Assembly: GCA_020740775.1 (NCBI GenBank)
Contig: JAHEWK010000012.1
Coordinates: 1,364,001 to 1,428,000 of the forward strand
DNA from: Ilyonectria destructans
Lineage: Eukaryota; Ascomycota; Sordariomycetes; Hypocreales; Nectriaceae
Direction of reading: 5' to 3'
Length of the DNA stretch: 64,000 nucleotides
The notes under the pieces were generated by a model. The model saw nothing but the letters and a program-made list of their open reading frames with translations. It was not told the origin of the DNA and searched no databases. The translations under genes were made by a program, and so were the position numbers. This document shows positions 34,564 through 46,045 of the stretch, one piece after another (positions within the stretch are counted from its first letter, which is position 1; each line of letters starts with the position of its first letter).

Positions 34564-36315
34564 TTAAACTGATTCTAACTCGGAGCCCTCCTCTTTCAAT
34601 TGGTTCGCGAACGGACTTCGTGCTCTAATCTTCTCGCCAAACAGCGACAGCAGCCAGGGAACCGCAGTCAAAAGAATCCCAATGCATCCCAACATACTGC
34701 CAGCAATCCCATTTGACAAGTTTCGGAACATGATGTGGGTGAACAGCGGGAAGACGCCAGCCAGCAGGTTTCGGCACATGCTCTGCGCTGCAAGTGCAGA
34801 GGAAGCGTACCGATGGTAGGTTTCGGCCAGGTAGTTGAACACCGCCAAGTAGATGTTGAAAATTCCCATCGTGCACGAACCAATAGCTAACGCAGGGACG
34901 GCCCATGATACCCCCGGTGTTGCACTCCAACCAAACCAGAAGAGGCCGACTGGCAACAAGACAGACTCTACACAAGCAGCGTACAGCCAGCCCTCGGGTT
35001 TCGCCATAGGGTGCGGCCATAGTTTTCGTAGTATAGGGTCTTGAATTATACTCAGCGCTGCGCCCAGGATCGATCCGACAACCACTGCTGTGTACACGGC
35101 GCCGACCTCGCTGTTGTTGAACTTGTACACTTCGCGAAACACAATACCGATGCTGGTGAACTGCATGTATAGAATTGCCCACGCAAAAGAAACCCACGCG
35201 GAAAACCAGAATACTACTGGCTCCGTAACAAGCAGCTTGAGAGGGAACGCAAAGCTGGTCCATATAATGCCGACTCCAAGTTTTGGTTGCTCGCCCATTT
35301 GAGGAGAGAATTGTATTTTGGGAATCGATGAGTTCGTTGGCACGAAGCCGGATTCGGTCGAATTCGGTGTTGGGTCTCTGAGTTTGTTGAGCGCATTGCA
35401 CTTCTGCTTCAAGATGACGTTGCTTCGTGTTTCAGAAAAGAAGAAGAAGAGGCATAGAGTCGTCAATCCAATCGTAATCAGCTGCGGGTAAAAGACCCAG
35501 TTCCAGCTGAGGTTTTCGACAATAATGCCACTGAAGAGGGGTCCTAAACCAGTTCCGATCATGACAGTTGCGGAATACAGTGCCATCGGCGTGTTACGCT
35601 GGTCCTGGTGAAATAAATCTCCTATCACACCCCCTGTCAGGGTTGCGAAGATGGAGGCCCCGCTACCAGTAATGAGTCGAGAGACGAGCATGCCAGCAAA
35701 AGAAGTTGTGACAGCGCAGCCCAATGTCCCCAGGAAGAAGACGACGCCTGCGCCAACAAAGACCCAGTATCGGCCATAGTTCTCGCTGATGGGTGCCATA
35801 ATCATCGGCGCGAACCCAAAACCTGCGACAAACAGGGTGATGCCGAGGTTGTATTTGGTGTCCGAGACGTCCCATTTCTCTTTGAGTTGCTCAGAAGCCA
35901 TTGAGTAGCCGCCCGCGGAGTAGGCGGCTAGTGTGGACGCAATAAATGTTCCACAGAGCGTTATTGTCTTTCTGCGCGTTGTCCACTGATAAGGCGCTTG
36001 ATACAGATCGCTGTGATTCGGCGGAACGTCAATTGCCGTGTAGTTGCTAATCCCCTTGGACTTCAAGAAATCGGAGAGCGAGAAATCCGGGTTGAGAGCA
36101 TCAACACCAAGGGTAACATTAAGCCCGATTGAAAGGGCTCTTTGACTGTCCTCCATAGGACTGGGCGACTTGACCATGACGACTTCGCCGTTATCGGGAT
36201 AGATTCCCAATAATGTTTTTTCGGAATCTCGGGGTAGATGGTCCGAAATGGTGTCGTTATTGAGTGCTTGACCAGGGTGTTCGACTGCCATCTTCGGTGT
36301 TGTTGTAGAAGTCAA
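34564..36315 (-). CDS. MFS transporter, DHA1 (drug:H+ antiporter-like) type
   Basis: Single exon, 583 aa (a second Met lies at residue 9). A long polar N-terminus of about 110 residues precedes twelve membrane segments. The DHA1-type motifs are YNLGITLFVAGFGFAPMIMAPISENYGR (motif A region), RLITGSGASIFATLTGGVIGDLFHQDQRNTPMALYSATVMIGTGLGPLFSG (motif C-like GTGLGP) and the WNWVFYPQLI entry. The central loop is about 70 residues. It probably exports a small molecule or takes up a metabolite. It is divergent from the GH3 gene with only 362 bp between start codons, suggesting co-regulation. Confidence 0.86.
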   Translation of the reverse strand: MTSTTTPKMAVEHPGQALNNDTISDHLPRDSEKTLLGIYPDNGEVVMVKSPSPMEDSQRALSIGLNVTLGVDALNPDFSLSDFLKSKGISNYTAIDVPPNHSDLYQAPYQWTTRRKTITLCGTFIASTLAAYSAGGYSMASEQLKEKWDVSDTKYNLGITLFVAGFGFAPMIMAPISENYGRYWVFVGAGVVFFLGTLGCAVTTSFAGMLVSRLITGSGASIFATLTGGVIGDLFHQDQRNTPMALYSATVMIGTGLGPLFSGIIVENLSWNWVFYPQLITIGLTTLCLFFFFSETRSNVILKQKCNALNKLRDPTPNSTESGFVPTNSSIPKIQFSPQMGEQPKLGVGIIWTSFAFPLKLLVTEPVVFWFSAWVSFAWAILYMQFTSIGIVFREVYKFNNSEVGAVYTAVVVGSILGAALSIIQDPILRKLWPHPMAKPEGWLYAACVESVLLPVGLFWFGWSATPGVSWAVPALAIGSCTMGIFNIYLAVFNYLAETYHRYASSALAAQSMCRNLLAGVFPLFTHIMFRNLSNGIAGSMLGCIGILLTAVPWLLSLFGEKIRARSPFANQLKEEGSELESV

Positions 36316-36677
36316 CCGTGGATTGTCTAGTTCCTGCAGACAAGGTGACGATTATAATCCGAAAATTCTCCGACCTGCAGTCAGCAACTTGCAAGCCGTT
36401 AATTATTTACTGTCGAAGGATTAGTTTTCCCGACGCTCTTTGGTGGATCCCTAGAAGTGGAGGGACGCGGAGATGCGGACTGGCTCCGGAGGGCGACGAT
36501 CTCTCCAGCTTCTCCACTCCCCAGCGTCAAGCTCCTTGGCACTCCCCGATGCCCATCACAATGCATTCCGTGTATTTATATCGCATGTCCAATCCATGAT
36601 TCTGCCGTCTCTCAACATCGGGCAGAATCCGAGTACCAGCCCCCTGTATTCCAGGCTACTTCCGATCAATTTTCACC
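36316..36677. promoter_or_regulatory. Shared divergent promoter of DHA1 transporter and GH3 gene
   Basis: Only 362 bp separate the two start codons, so both promoters lie here. It has TATTTATAT near 36572 toward the GH3 gene. A CGGACTGGCTCCGG palindrome-like block near 36476-36489 is a candidate Zn2Cys6 site. Neither is tested. Confidence 0.5.
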
Positions 36678-39502
36678 ATGACCAAAAAAGTATTGGCCTT
36701 GCCGCAACAGGCTGCGCCCTCTGAGGCAAGAGCCTACGCTGAGGAGAAGCTAGCCCAGATGACACTGGAGGAAAAGGTCCTTCTGTTGACGGGACAAGAC
36801 CTTTGGCGCACAAACCCGATCCAGCGACTGGGCGTTTCCAGAATCAAGACATCTGATGGGCCTGTCGGTGTTCGTGGCGGCATCTTTACAGACGGCGTCA
36901 AGACGGCTTCATTGCCAACGGGGTAAGCTTAGTGCCTAATTATGTGGCTCTCGATTGAGGTTTCTGACTGCCGCAGTGTTTCTTTGGCTGCGACTTGGGA
37001 TCACACAATCGTCCAACGAGTCTGCGAGGTACTCGTTGCAGAGGCTAAGAGCAAAGAGGTTGATGTTTTGCTCGGGCCCACTGGTATGATTGAACCATGC
37101 ACGCTGTTGTTGGAGGATACTCATACTGACTTGTTTAGTCTGCATTCCCAGGACGCCGCTGGGCGGTCGCAACTTTGAAGCGTACAGCGAAGACCCGTTC
37201 CTTACTGGAAAACTTGCTGGCACCTTTATCAATTCCATCCAGAGCGAGGGAATTGGAGCTTGCATCAAGCATTTCGCAGCCAACGATCAGGAAACTCGTC
37301 GTTTTTTTATCGATGAAAAGATTCCCGACCGCGCCCTCCGGGAAATTCACCTTCAGCCTTTCCAAATCGCCATTCGCGACAGCAACCCGTGGACTCTCAT
37401 GACAGCGTACAACAAGGTTAACGGAGTCTTTTGTTCTGCTCACGACTTCCTCCTTCGAGAGGTGCTGCGTGAGGAGTGGGGCTGGGATGGTCTTACAATG
37501 AGTGACTGGTTCGGCACCAACAGTATTGTCCCATCATTGAAGGCTGGGTAAGCGGCAATTACCTCCATTAAATTGCCAACAAAAGCTAACTATCTGAAGA
37601 TTGGATCTTGAGATGCCTGGACCCGTCAGACGTCGAGGAAAGCATCTCCTCGAGGCACATAGCAAAGGCCTTGTGGAGACGTCAGTAATTGATGCCTCTG
37701 TCATCCGGCTCCTGGAATTGCTCTACAAAACCGGCAAGAGCCAGATCCCTGATTGGCAAGAAGGACAAGAAAAAGCCTCCGATCTGCCGGAGCACCGAAG
37801 TATTCTTCGACATGCGGGTGCGGATGGTAAGTGTGTGCGTGTTGTGGAGATGATCAGCTTCTAACTCATAATAGGAATCGTTCTCCTTAAGAACTCAGAA
37901 TCGCTCCTCCCACTACAGAATCTGGACGCGAAACGAATTGCAGTAATTGGTCCTAATGCCGCACGTTCTGTCGCCAGCGGAGGAGGCAGCTCAAACCTCG
38001 AGCCGCACTACAGGACGACGCCTTACCAGTCTCTGAAGACGGCGATCCTCAAGCGCTATCCAAATGCCACGGTGGAAACTCGCCAAGGCATCCTGACTCA
38101 TAGATATCTTCCTCTGGTGGACTCTAGTGTGATGAAGAACCCAGTGGCAGGAGATAATGGCTTTGTGCTGTCCCTCTGGAGAAACATGACTCACTCTGGA
38201 GAACCCTTCATGGTCGAGCATCGACCCAGTTCCAACCTCGTCTGTTACGACGGATTGCCGCCAGAGCTGACGACCGGCGAGAGATATTCTTACCGAGGAA
38301 GAACCACCATCACGCCAAAGACCTCCGGAGTGCACCAATTTTCACTTTCTTCCTGTGGATCTGGAAAGCTCTTCCTTGATGGAAAACTCCTTATTGACAT
38401 CGAGCGACGATGGTGGTCGCCGAAGTCAGCCTTGTTCATGAGCTATGGCTCTCCTGAAGAACGCGTTGATGTCCACATGGAAGCTGGAAAGTCCTACGAG
38501 CTTCTCCTGGAATCGATCAGCCGGGAACCCAAGCCGTATGATCTCACATATATGGGAATGTTGGAAAGAGAGGAGATTCAGGATGGTGGCAGAATCGGAT
38601 TCCTGGAGAACCCGGGAAACCTCGATCAACACTTCCAAGACGCCGTCGACCTCGCCAAATCAAGCGACATTGCCATCGTGGTAGTCGGAAAGGACCATGA
38701 GTGGGAGACGGAAACAAGCGACATGCCCTCCATGTCTCTCCCTGGGCGTTCCGATGAGCTTATTGCGGCTGTCTCCAAGGTCAACGACAAGGTTATTGTA
38801 GTGAACCAGACGGGCAGTCCCATCACAATGCCTTGGGAATCCCAGATCCACACAATCATCCAGGCCTGGTACCAGGGTCAAGAGCAAGGAAACTGCTTGT
38901 CTGACGTTATTTTGGGGGCTGTCAATCCTTCTGGAAAATTGCCAATTACATTTCCGCGCCGGATCGAGGATTCGCCACCATTTGATAACTATCCTGGAGA
39001 TAATGATGTCGTCCACTATGGGGAAGGTATTTACGCTGGCTACCGTTTCTACGACCATCGCAAGATCGAACCCTTGTTCCCTTTCGGGCATGGTCTGTCT
39101 TACACGACATTCGAGTACTCCAACATTCGCCTGAGCTCTAATATCTTGGCTTGTGACGGCAAAGGTCCTGACCAGATTGAGGTTCAGGTTGACGTTACAA
39201 ACACTGGAGAGCGCGAAGGCAAAGAGGTGGTCCAGTTCTACGTGTCTCAAGTGAGCACACCTAAGCTAAGCCGCCCGGTGAAGGAATTGAAGGGCTGGGA
39301 CAAGGTTTCAGTGGCACCTGGAGAGACAGTGACAGCTCGCGCGACACTCGACCGAGTGAGCGTCTCATATTGGGATGACAGCATCAATAAATGGGTCATT
39401 GATGGAGGTGCAGAATTCAAGGTCTCCGCAGCCAAGCATTCCAGAGATGAAGGCCTAGCGATCCAGTTCTGTTCTGGAAACTCAGTAGAATGGGTTCATT
39501 AG
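36678..39502 (+). CDS. GH3 beta-glucosidase with PA14 insert, intracellular
   Basis: Five exons: 36678-36922, 36977-37083, 37139-37547, 37600-37826, 37875-39502 (871 aa). The GH3 N-domain has SDGPVGVRG, KHFAANDQE and the nucleophile Asp240 in TMSDWFGT. The C-domain has IAVIGPNA and ends with a fibronectin-III-like domain (LFPFGHGLSYTTFEYS onward). A PA14 domain is inserted at about residues 420-545, as in fungal bgl enzymes of the F/H/I/K type. It hydrolyses terminal beta-glucosides. No signal peptide, so probably cytosolic. Phases agree at all four introns (54, 55, 52, 48 bp). Neighbours are two MFS transporters and a Zn2Cys6 factor. Confidence 0.92.
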
Positions 39503-39605
39503 TACTATTCTTAGAATGCATTTAGTGTAGGGAGTGTGACGTTCGAAGCTACTAGAATATAGACACTCACACATTTTTATTAAATTGTCTACCATTTGTT
39601 GTCAA

Positions 39606-41868
39606 TCATGTTAATCTCTGTAAAATCTCAAGGTCTCTAGTAACAGTGGGCGACAAAGACGCTGCATCTGTTGCAATTCGATCTTGCGCCAGTCGGATAA
39701 CTTCCCAATCGTTTGGCAATGCAAAACTGCACGTCTCTCTTGCCCTCGAAATGAAGGCGATTTGTAACGCAAGAGCGTAGAAACTAGGTAGATACATTAA
39801 TAATTATCTTGCGTATTGGATGAAAATGCGTACCTTCGACAGGAATTGATGGGATGTAAGAGTAACGCCATCGGTTCATGGAGCACGCCACTATGGTGAA
39901 CTGAGAGAACAGCCGAGTCCACTGCAACGCGTGCGCCAAGTTTATCTCCTTCGGTCAGCGAAGAAGCAGGCACGTGATGAAGGGCCCGGTAGACAAACGG
40001 TCTGTGAATGATGGATTTAGCCGCAAAATACCGAGCCCTGAGATGGCCCTTTAACCTCTCATGCGTGTCCCTTGGCTGGTAGGGCTCAGGGTTATAATTT
40101 TCCTGAGACGCAGAATAGGACGGAAACTGAAATGTGGCAGGTAAACATGCTCTCCATTCTTCCAGTTGGCGATCCAACTCTGAGATGACTGAATGAGATG
40201 TGTGTAGAAGCTTGTCAGACTCAAAGACCGATGGTGAGTCCACGTGGTTTGTATGATCATCCTCTTGCTCTAATTTCGTCAGCAAAGAATCATATGAGTA
40301 TCTTCTCAGTTTTCAACCTACTTCTGTTGAAAAGATGGAAATGTATCCTATTGAGAAGTCTCCTCATGGCAATATGCGCCAGGAAGAAAAATTGGTATTC
40401 TTGGTGGATATCTTGGCTCGAATCCCGCACAAGGGGTAGTGGAACGGAACTCGCATACACACCCAACCCGCTAGGTGGGAAGTCGAATTCAGCCAGAAGC
40501 TGGCTACCTAGCTTGTTAGTACCTGATCATGATGAGAATTTCTGAGTGTTACCTTTCGTGGAGATAAGCAACCCAATAGAGTTGACATTGATTCGCCTCT
40601 AGGGCAGTTTGTCTAGGGGTGGTTAGCTGAAAAGCTCGTGCAGTGAGGATATTGAACTCACAGAGGTAGTAAGATCAAAATAGTGCAGCAAGCACGATGA
40701 ATGACCTTCCAAGAGTCATATATCCTAAGCTTGGAGGCGTAGAAGACACTAAAGTGGCACCATTAACATTGTACCGTCATGTAGCAAGACAAACCTCACC
40801 CCATTAAGAGTAAACATTGAACACTCGTCCAATCAGTAGCCTCTGCCGTCTCAAATATCCCACAGGCGAGGTTGAAAAGACTTAGGCCGACGATACTTTG
40901 GTCGTCTTCGCTCCCAGACCGGGCCCATTGTTTGCTCCCGGTGTGGTATGCAGCAATGGCCCCTAGGGAAAGCACAAGAAGAGAAAGGGCGCTGTCGATT
41001 CCATGTTTGAATTCGTCCCTCAAAGCTGCAGCTAAGTGATGGCCGTGGAAAGTGGCCTCATCCACTATTAAATAGGGGGCGTGAAAGTGCGAGAAATACA
41101 GTTGTGTCAATTGTCGTAGCTCATACAGAGAAAGATGAGAAACCCAGTCCTCATCGACTTGAGAGCTCAGGAATACTGGTGGATTCGTAGTTTTTGGTAG
41201 CCTCGGTTGTTTGATCTCCAATTGCATGGGATAATTTAGCTCACATTCACTCAGTTTCACCAGTGAGCAGGGCCATAGTAGGAGATGCTGCGGTGCCGTA
41301 GAGTGTCTCTCGGAAAGGCTTAATTCCCCTGGATGTTGTGGGAACTCGGAACTTGATGGCACAAAATAGGTCTGCATCGAAATGCTTGGGCTTCTCACGT
41401 TGAGTGGGAAATAGTCCGTGTTGTCGCGGAGAGGCTGCACATTGTGAATGTGCTGGTTGGTCACCTCCACGGCTCCAACGGAGTCTTGAATTTGGGGCAG
41501 CCGTTCAGTGAGGGTATCAATTTTGCGTTCCATTCGGCTTAGGGCTGTTGTCAGTTCCACGAGAGAAAGATTCTTCCTGTTTCCCTGGTTAGCATAACAT
41601 GACACGGCCTGGGACCAAGGGTAAAGGGCATTCTTACTTTGATGTGACAGTCTCCACATATGAGCAGTTTAATTGAAGGCGAGCGCAACGGCCACATGAC
41701 GGCTTTGTCTCGTCACATTTTGTTTTGCGTTGTCGACAGGCATCACAAGCCTAAAGCGAGTTTAATTCCAAGGCATTTCTGCTCGGGGAGGGACGGAAAG
41801 CGTACATTGAGAGCTAGGCGACGTGTAGTAGTGGCGACAGAATTAGATTGAGTCTGTTCCGGTTCCAT
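39606..41868 (-). CDS. Zn2Cys6 transcription factor
   Basis: Eight exons: 41868-41806, 41750-41638, 41576-40800, 40748-40662, 40612-40553, 40503-40322, 40269-39834, 39783-39606 (631 aa). The cluster begins exon 2: C23, C26, C33, C40, C43, C50 (CDACRQRKTKC..., spacing x2, x6, x6, x2, x6). A short coiled-coil-like ALSRMERKIDTLTERL follows, then the fungal-specific TF domain with YFSHFHAPYLIVDEATF and the typical LYWVAYLHER and EFDFPPSGLGV segments. All phases agree, and many in-frame stops between exons are removed. Its 3' end is 104 bp from the GH3 3' end, so it is a candidate regulator of the adjoining transporter/GH3 genes. Confidence 0.85.
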
Positions 41869-42275
41869 AATAATCTCTCTTCCCTTGATCCTTTGCTGTC
41901 TTGCTAGCAAGTCGTAATTCAGTGGGGAGGAATCATGGTGCCAGGCTTGAAAATCCGCAGGGGAGCGAGATGAAGCACGCCAACCAGGTCACGTGTGGTC
42001 CAGAGCTTATATAATATCAACAGGCGGCCGACCATATTTTGTCAGTGTAAATGATACGGTGACAATTGGGGATGAACAAGAGGGAATATTGTGATCGTGA
42101 ATAAGGAGCAGTCTGTACTAAAATGCAACAAGATTTAACACAATGCATCGAATAGACTGGTAGCTGAACTCTTTGCCAATTATGGACTTGTCTAGGGTAG
42201 GTTCACCACTTTTTTCTCCTCTTGAGACGACCTCGAGTAATTCAACAACGTATACACGGGTGTGTTTTTTGGCTA
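41869..42275. promoter_or_regulatory. Promoter of Zn2Cys6 factor
   Basis: TTATATAA at 42007-42014 lies about 140 bp upstream of the start codon, and a CACGTG E-box at 41990-41995. No gene. Confidence 0.45.
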
Positions 42276-43656
42276 TTAAAAATGGCTTTGTATGAGAGCT
42301 TCAAGCCCAAAGACTTCGCAGAATGAAAATGGCACTGACCACTCCAATACCCCAATCGCGATGTAATCCTTAACGAACCACCACCCAGTAAAAGTAAACC
42401 AGGAAATTACCCAAACGTACCCTAACGTATAACCGAGAACTTGCAATACTCGCTGACTGGGTTTGAAAGATGCAAATTCAAGCGATTCTCGCACCTTATT
42501 CGAAGGGGCTATGTTTAAAGCATATGCTTGACAGCGACTGATAACGAGGGACTCCACGAGAGTAGCAGGCGGCTGGGCCATGAAGAATAAACCCATGTCC
42601 AAGATGAGACTTTGTGTGGATACGTATCCATGAGAAACAACGAAGAGACCCAAGATATGAAAAAAGGAGCTAATGAGAAACGCAGTAGAGAGGTGGATGA
42701 AATATGCCACAGCAGATCCTTGACGGATCCCGAAAAGCTCAGTGATGGCATGGCTGAACCCTAGAGCTGGCTGCAATCATTCATTTTTATCTCAGTGTCA
42801 CTGCAACGAAAAGAATGGAATGCACTTACTTGACGAATATAGCCATGCCACACCTTTCCCCAGACATTCGCAATAGTGAATGCGTCCACAACGCTTCCGA
42901 ATAATGGAGGCCAGTCCTTCACTGGAGCTTAGTGCCCAGTTCAAACCCATCACCCAAGTCAAGGCTTACCTCTGGCTGGTTAATACCCAATCCGACGCTA
43001 ATACCCGCCGCAATTTCGAACTGCAGTGTCATGCTTGTGTACACAGACATGCCCATTAACAGCACATGAAACGACGGCTTCACAGGCGTGGTCCAATTCC
43101 AAGCCCAATCTCGAGCGATATTGGTGTTTCTCCCCATCATAATGACAGCATCCAAGGCGAGATAGGCTAATGCCGCCCGTACCAACTTAGTTGCCACGAA
43201 CGGGGACCTCCTGACTCTCTTCAGTCTTATCGTCTGGCGCGTCGCGTTCAATTTGCGGCTTCCGAAGTTCCAACCCACAGCCCGTGGTGTGGTCACTAAA
43301 GCCAAGGCCCAGACAACTTTATGCCAGCTCCACTCGCGAGGGCGTCCTTTCCCCGCCTTTTTCTCCTCGTCAAGACGCCAGAAGTCGCGCTCAGGCTCAT
43401 GTAAAAGCAGTCTTTCTATTGCGGGGAAGACGAAGATCCACGACCCCGCCATACCATACCGCATAGGACGTGTGGAGCCGACATTGGACGGCCAAGGGGA
43501 GACAACGGTGGCATAATCTGTGAGTGCAATGAGGCCTGCGAATAATGGACCACGACCACGGAAGGGCGGGCAGGCAAAGGCAAGAATAACAAGAAGCGGA
43601 AGAGCAACGAATGGAAGGACATCTCGAAGTGAAGGAGATTGTGATGTAGAGCTCAT
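42276..43656 (-). CDS. Wax-synthase-like membrane-bound O-acyltransferase
   Basis: Three exons: 43656-42970, 42916-42830, 42770-42276 (422 aa). Multi-pass membrane protein. Diagnostic blocks are QPEDWPPLFGSVVDAF (created exactly by the first splice), NVWGKVWHGYIRQ, and FHILGLFVVSHG with the candidate catalytic His. This is the fungal wax synthase/TRI7-like family, which acetylates or acylates hydroxyls, often on terpenoids in secondary metabolism. No terpene cyclase or P450 is adjacent, so the acceptor is unknown. The acceptor site GTGAAG was chosen because it alone restores the PEDWPP motif in frame. Confidence 0.82.
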
Positions 43657-45304
43657 AGTCGGGAAAGGTTATCGGTTCCAAACGTGTTCAACAAACAGTG
43701 AATCCGTGAAATCTCATAAAAATGTACCCTCGGGATGCCATTCATATGAAGATGCATAATTACGGTCACCAGACCATTTCCGGTTGCTGTCAGATCATGG
43801 ACACTTGAATGGAGGAAAAGAGTGGCTCCACTTCAATAACTAGTCTACGACCGTGGTCTGATATTAGTGGCGTTGAGGTTCCGGTGGCTGATTTCAACAC
43901 ACCACCAACCGGGACCAGCTGGCTTGGCTTGTGTGTGTTAATAACCTGATCACTGACTGCGGATTTAAACAAACAAATTCCAATATTATGCATCTACCGC
44001 GTTACCGAACATACAACGAAGTACGTATCTGGACCAACTCTCCTACGTAAGCTTACAGGAAGTCGGGCCAACTTCATCCGGTGTGAGGAGAGACTAACGA
44101 AATTGACTACAAGCTTCTAGTGTCCAAATACTAATACTCAGAGAAGAATGCTAAGCCAAATGCAAAACCACGCAGCTTATGAAAACGAGTCTCGAACTAC
44201 CTCAATCCACAAACAAGAGCCAATCCGATCATCACAATGACCGCCCTCGACGTTAACGCATATATTGTTCATATCATCACGAGGACCTTTGACCGTGAGG
44301 TATTTCTTAAGCTGTCGACATATCCAAGTATGTATCGTCGACATGTATGTATTAATGGATGTCTGGAGAATCCAAGATGAGCAAGTCCACCCACTACCCT
44401 CCTGACAAGGATGATGTGTGAAGACCGGCATGCTGTCTTGACCTAAATGCATTTATTGAAGATGTTTGACCTCGGTATTGTCGCAAGTAAAATTGTTTCA
44501 TGAAATAGAGCGTCTCCAAAATGAATAATATCAGCCACCAAGTAACATTGAACCACCCAGGCAGAGTAGTTACATCTAGCCTACCTGCTTCAAGGGCATC
44601 GGCGCCAAGATAATGCCGAGATGAAAGGTAAAGCCCCGAAACTACAATGTAAGCCGAGAAGACATGGGAAGCCTTCTCGGAACCGAGAAGTGAAAGCTAT
44701 AACTAACAGGGATCAAACACGCTATATGGTCGAGACTGTTCTAGCCGTGTTGGTAATATTTTTTCTCCACCTGCATGTCATAGGCTATTGCCAAGGATAA
44801 TTAGCCATCATGCTCAGGCGCTGACCATAGCGCTGATTAAGTCAGGCTTTTGCAGGAGAAGCTTAGCCACTAGTCCGGACGAGCAGGGTAGTTTAATTAC
44901 GAGCACGGATACCCCAGCACCCACATCAGCGCAGCTTACCACTGCAGTCAGCATGAATAGCCGATTTTGCCGAGCGTTGTTTTTGTTTTGACGGTAGGAA
45001 GAGCGCCTGGATGTGAGTGGTTTTTCTGGAGAAACGGGCACTCAGATGGTGCTTTAATCCAGACGGAAATGCAATGGATTGACAATCACTGGACATTCAC
45101 TATTGAGGACGAGAAAAGAGATATTTCGGAAAGAAGCTTGCATCTTGCTCATATTAAAAATTATCGACTATAATAGCTTTTACTCCTTGAAGTCTAGGTA
45201 CACAAGTGGAGAGGTAGAAACCATATAGTCATCAGCAGAACTGAATCCCGGAGCCATCCGCCTTTCCTAAGTCCGTGAACCTACTCCATACCGTCGGAAG
45301 ACGC
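43657..45304. other. Intergenic, 1.65 kb
   Basis: No gene supported on either strand. Short frames (44177-44452 minus, 44788-44991 plus) have no features. Confidence 0.45.
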
Positions 45305-46045
45305 TTAGAGGAGGCCGAAGAAGGCAACGGCGGCACCGGCAGCGGCGAGGAAGCCGGAGACGGAGACAGCATTGCCCATGGAGGCGGGAACCTGAGAAGG
45401 AGTAGAGCCGGTGGGGACAGCGCCGCCGGGGGTGGTGTAAACAACAACAGGGACGGTGGCCTTGGTGGTGGAGTTGGCACCGGGGTACCAGGCGGAGGTG
45501 TGGACAGCAGGCTTGGTGTAGACGGGGGGAGGGACGACGGAGACCTCGCTGACGGGGCAGACGGTGGTACCAACGACGACGGTCTCGGTGGTGACGTGGC
45601 CAACGGGGCAGTTGGTGACGGTGGGAGCGCAAGAGGTGATGGTGTGCACGTCAGTGGTGTAGACGGTGGACACGGTCAGCTCCTCGGAGACGGGGCAGAC
45701 GGTGGTGTAAACACCGACGGTCTCAGTGGTAACGTGGCCAACGGGGCAGTTGGTGACGGTGGGAGCGCACGAGGTGACGGTGTAGACCTTGGTGTCGTAG
45801 ACAGTGGAGGTGGTCAACTCGTCGTCGCCGGAGGGGGTGCCGTAGACGGGAGCAGAGGTCTGAGTTGGGTTAGTTGGTGACTCCATAAGACGTGATCATC
45901 GTGATGATGATGAAGATCAACTTACGGTGGCAGGGCCGGGGGTGGTGAGGGGACCAGCGGGGTAGTCAATCTGGTAAGCGGGGATGGCAACAGCAACGGA
46001 GGCCATGGCGAGGACGCCGGCAGCGATGGAGGTGGAAGAACGCAT
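45305..46045 (-). CDS. GPI-anchored cell-wall protein with tandem repeat
   Basis: Two exons: 46045-45926 and 45859-45305 (224 aa). Residues 1-20 are a signal peptide (AAGVLAMASVAVA). The mature part is Thr/Val-rich. A 46-residue unit occurs twice (residues 54-99 and 100-145), each with TSCAPTVTNCPVGHVTTETV and TTVCPVSE, giving a fixed Cys pattern. The C-terminus after a Ser/Asn/Gly stretch is hydrophobic (SGFLAAAGAAVAFFGLL), as for GPI attachment. Many Thr/Ser suggest O-glycosylation. The codons are strongly C-ending, which indicates high expression. The likely role is structural in the wall or conidial surface; this is inferred from composition. Splice phase is 0 with GTAAGT. Confidence 0.85.
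45545..45820 (-). repeat. Two tandem 138-bp coding repeats
   Basis: Units 45820-45683 and 45682-45545 inside the wall-protein gene are nearly identical. Copy-number variation between strains would be expected. Confidence 0.8.

Noticed and set aside
40410..40430. tRNA T-arm-like sequence
   Set aside because: It lies in a transcription factor exon and no cloverleaf can be drawn.
45275..45880. 201-codon Gly/Asp-rich plus-strand frame
   Set aside because: It is the antisense shadow of the repeat-rich wall-protein exon; composition mirrors the codon bias.
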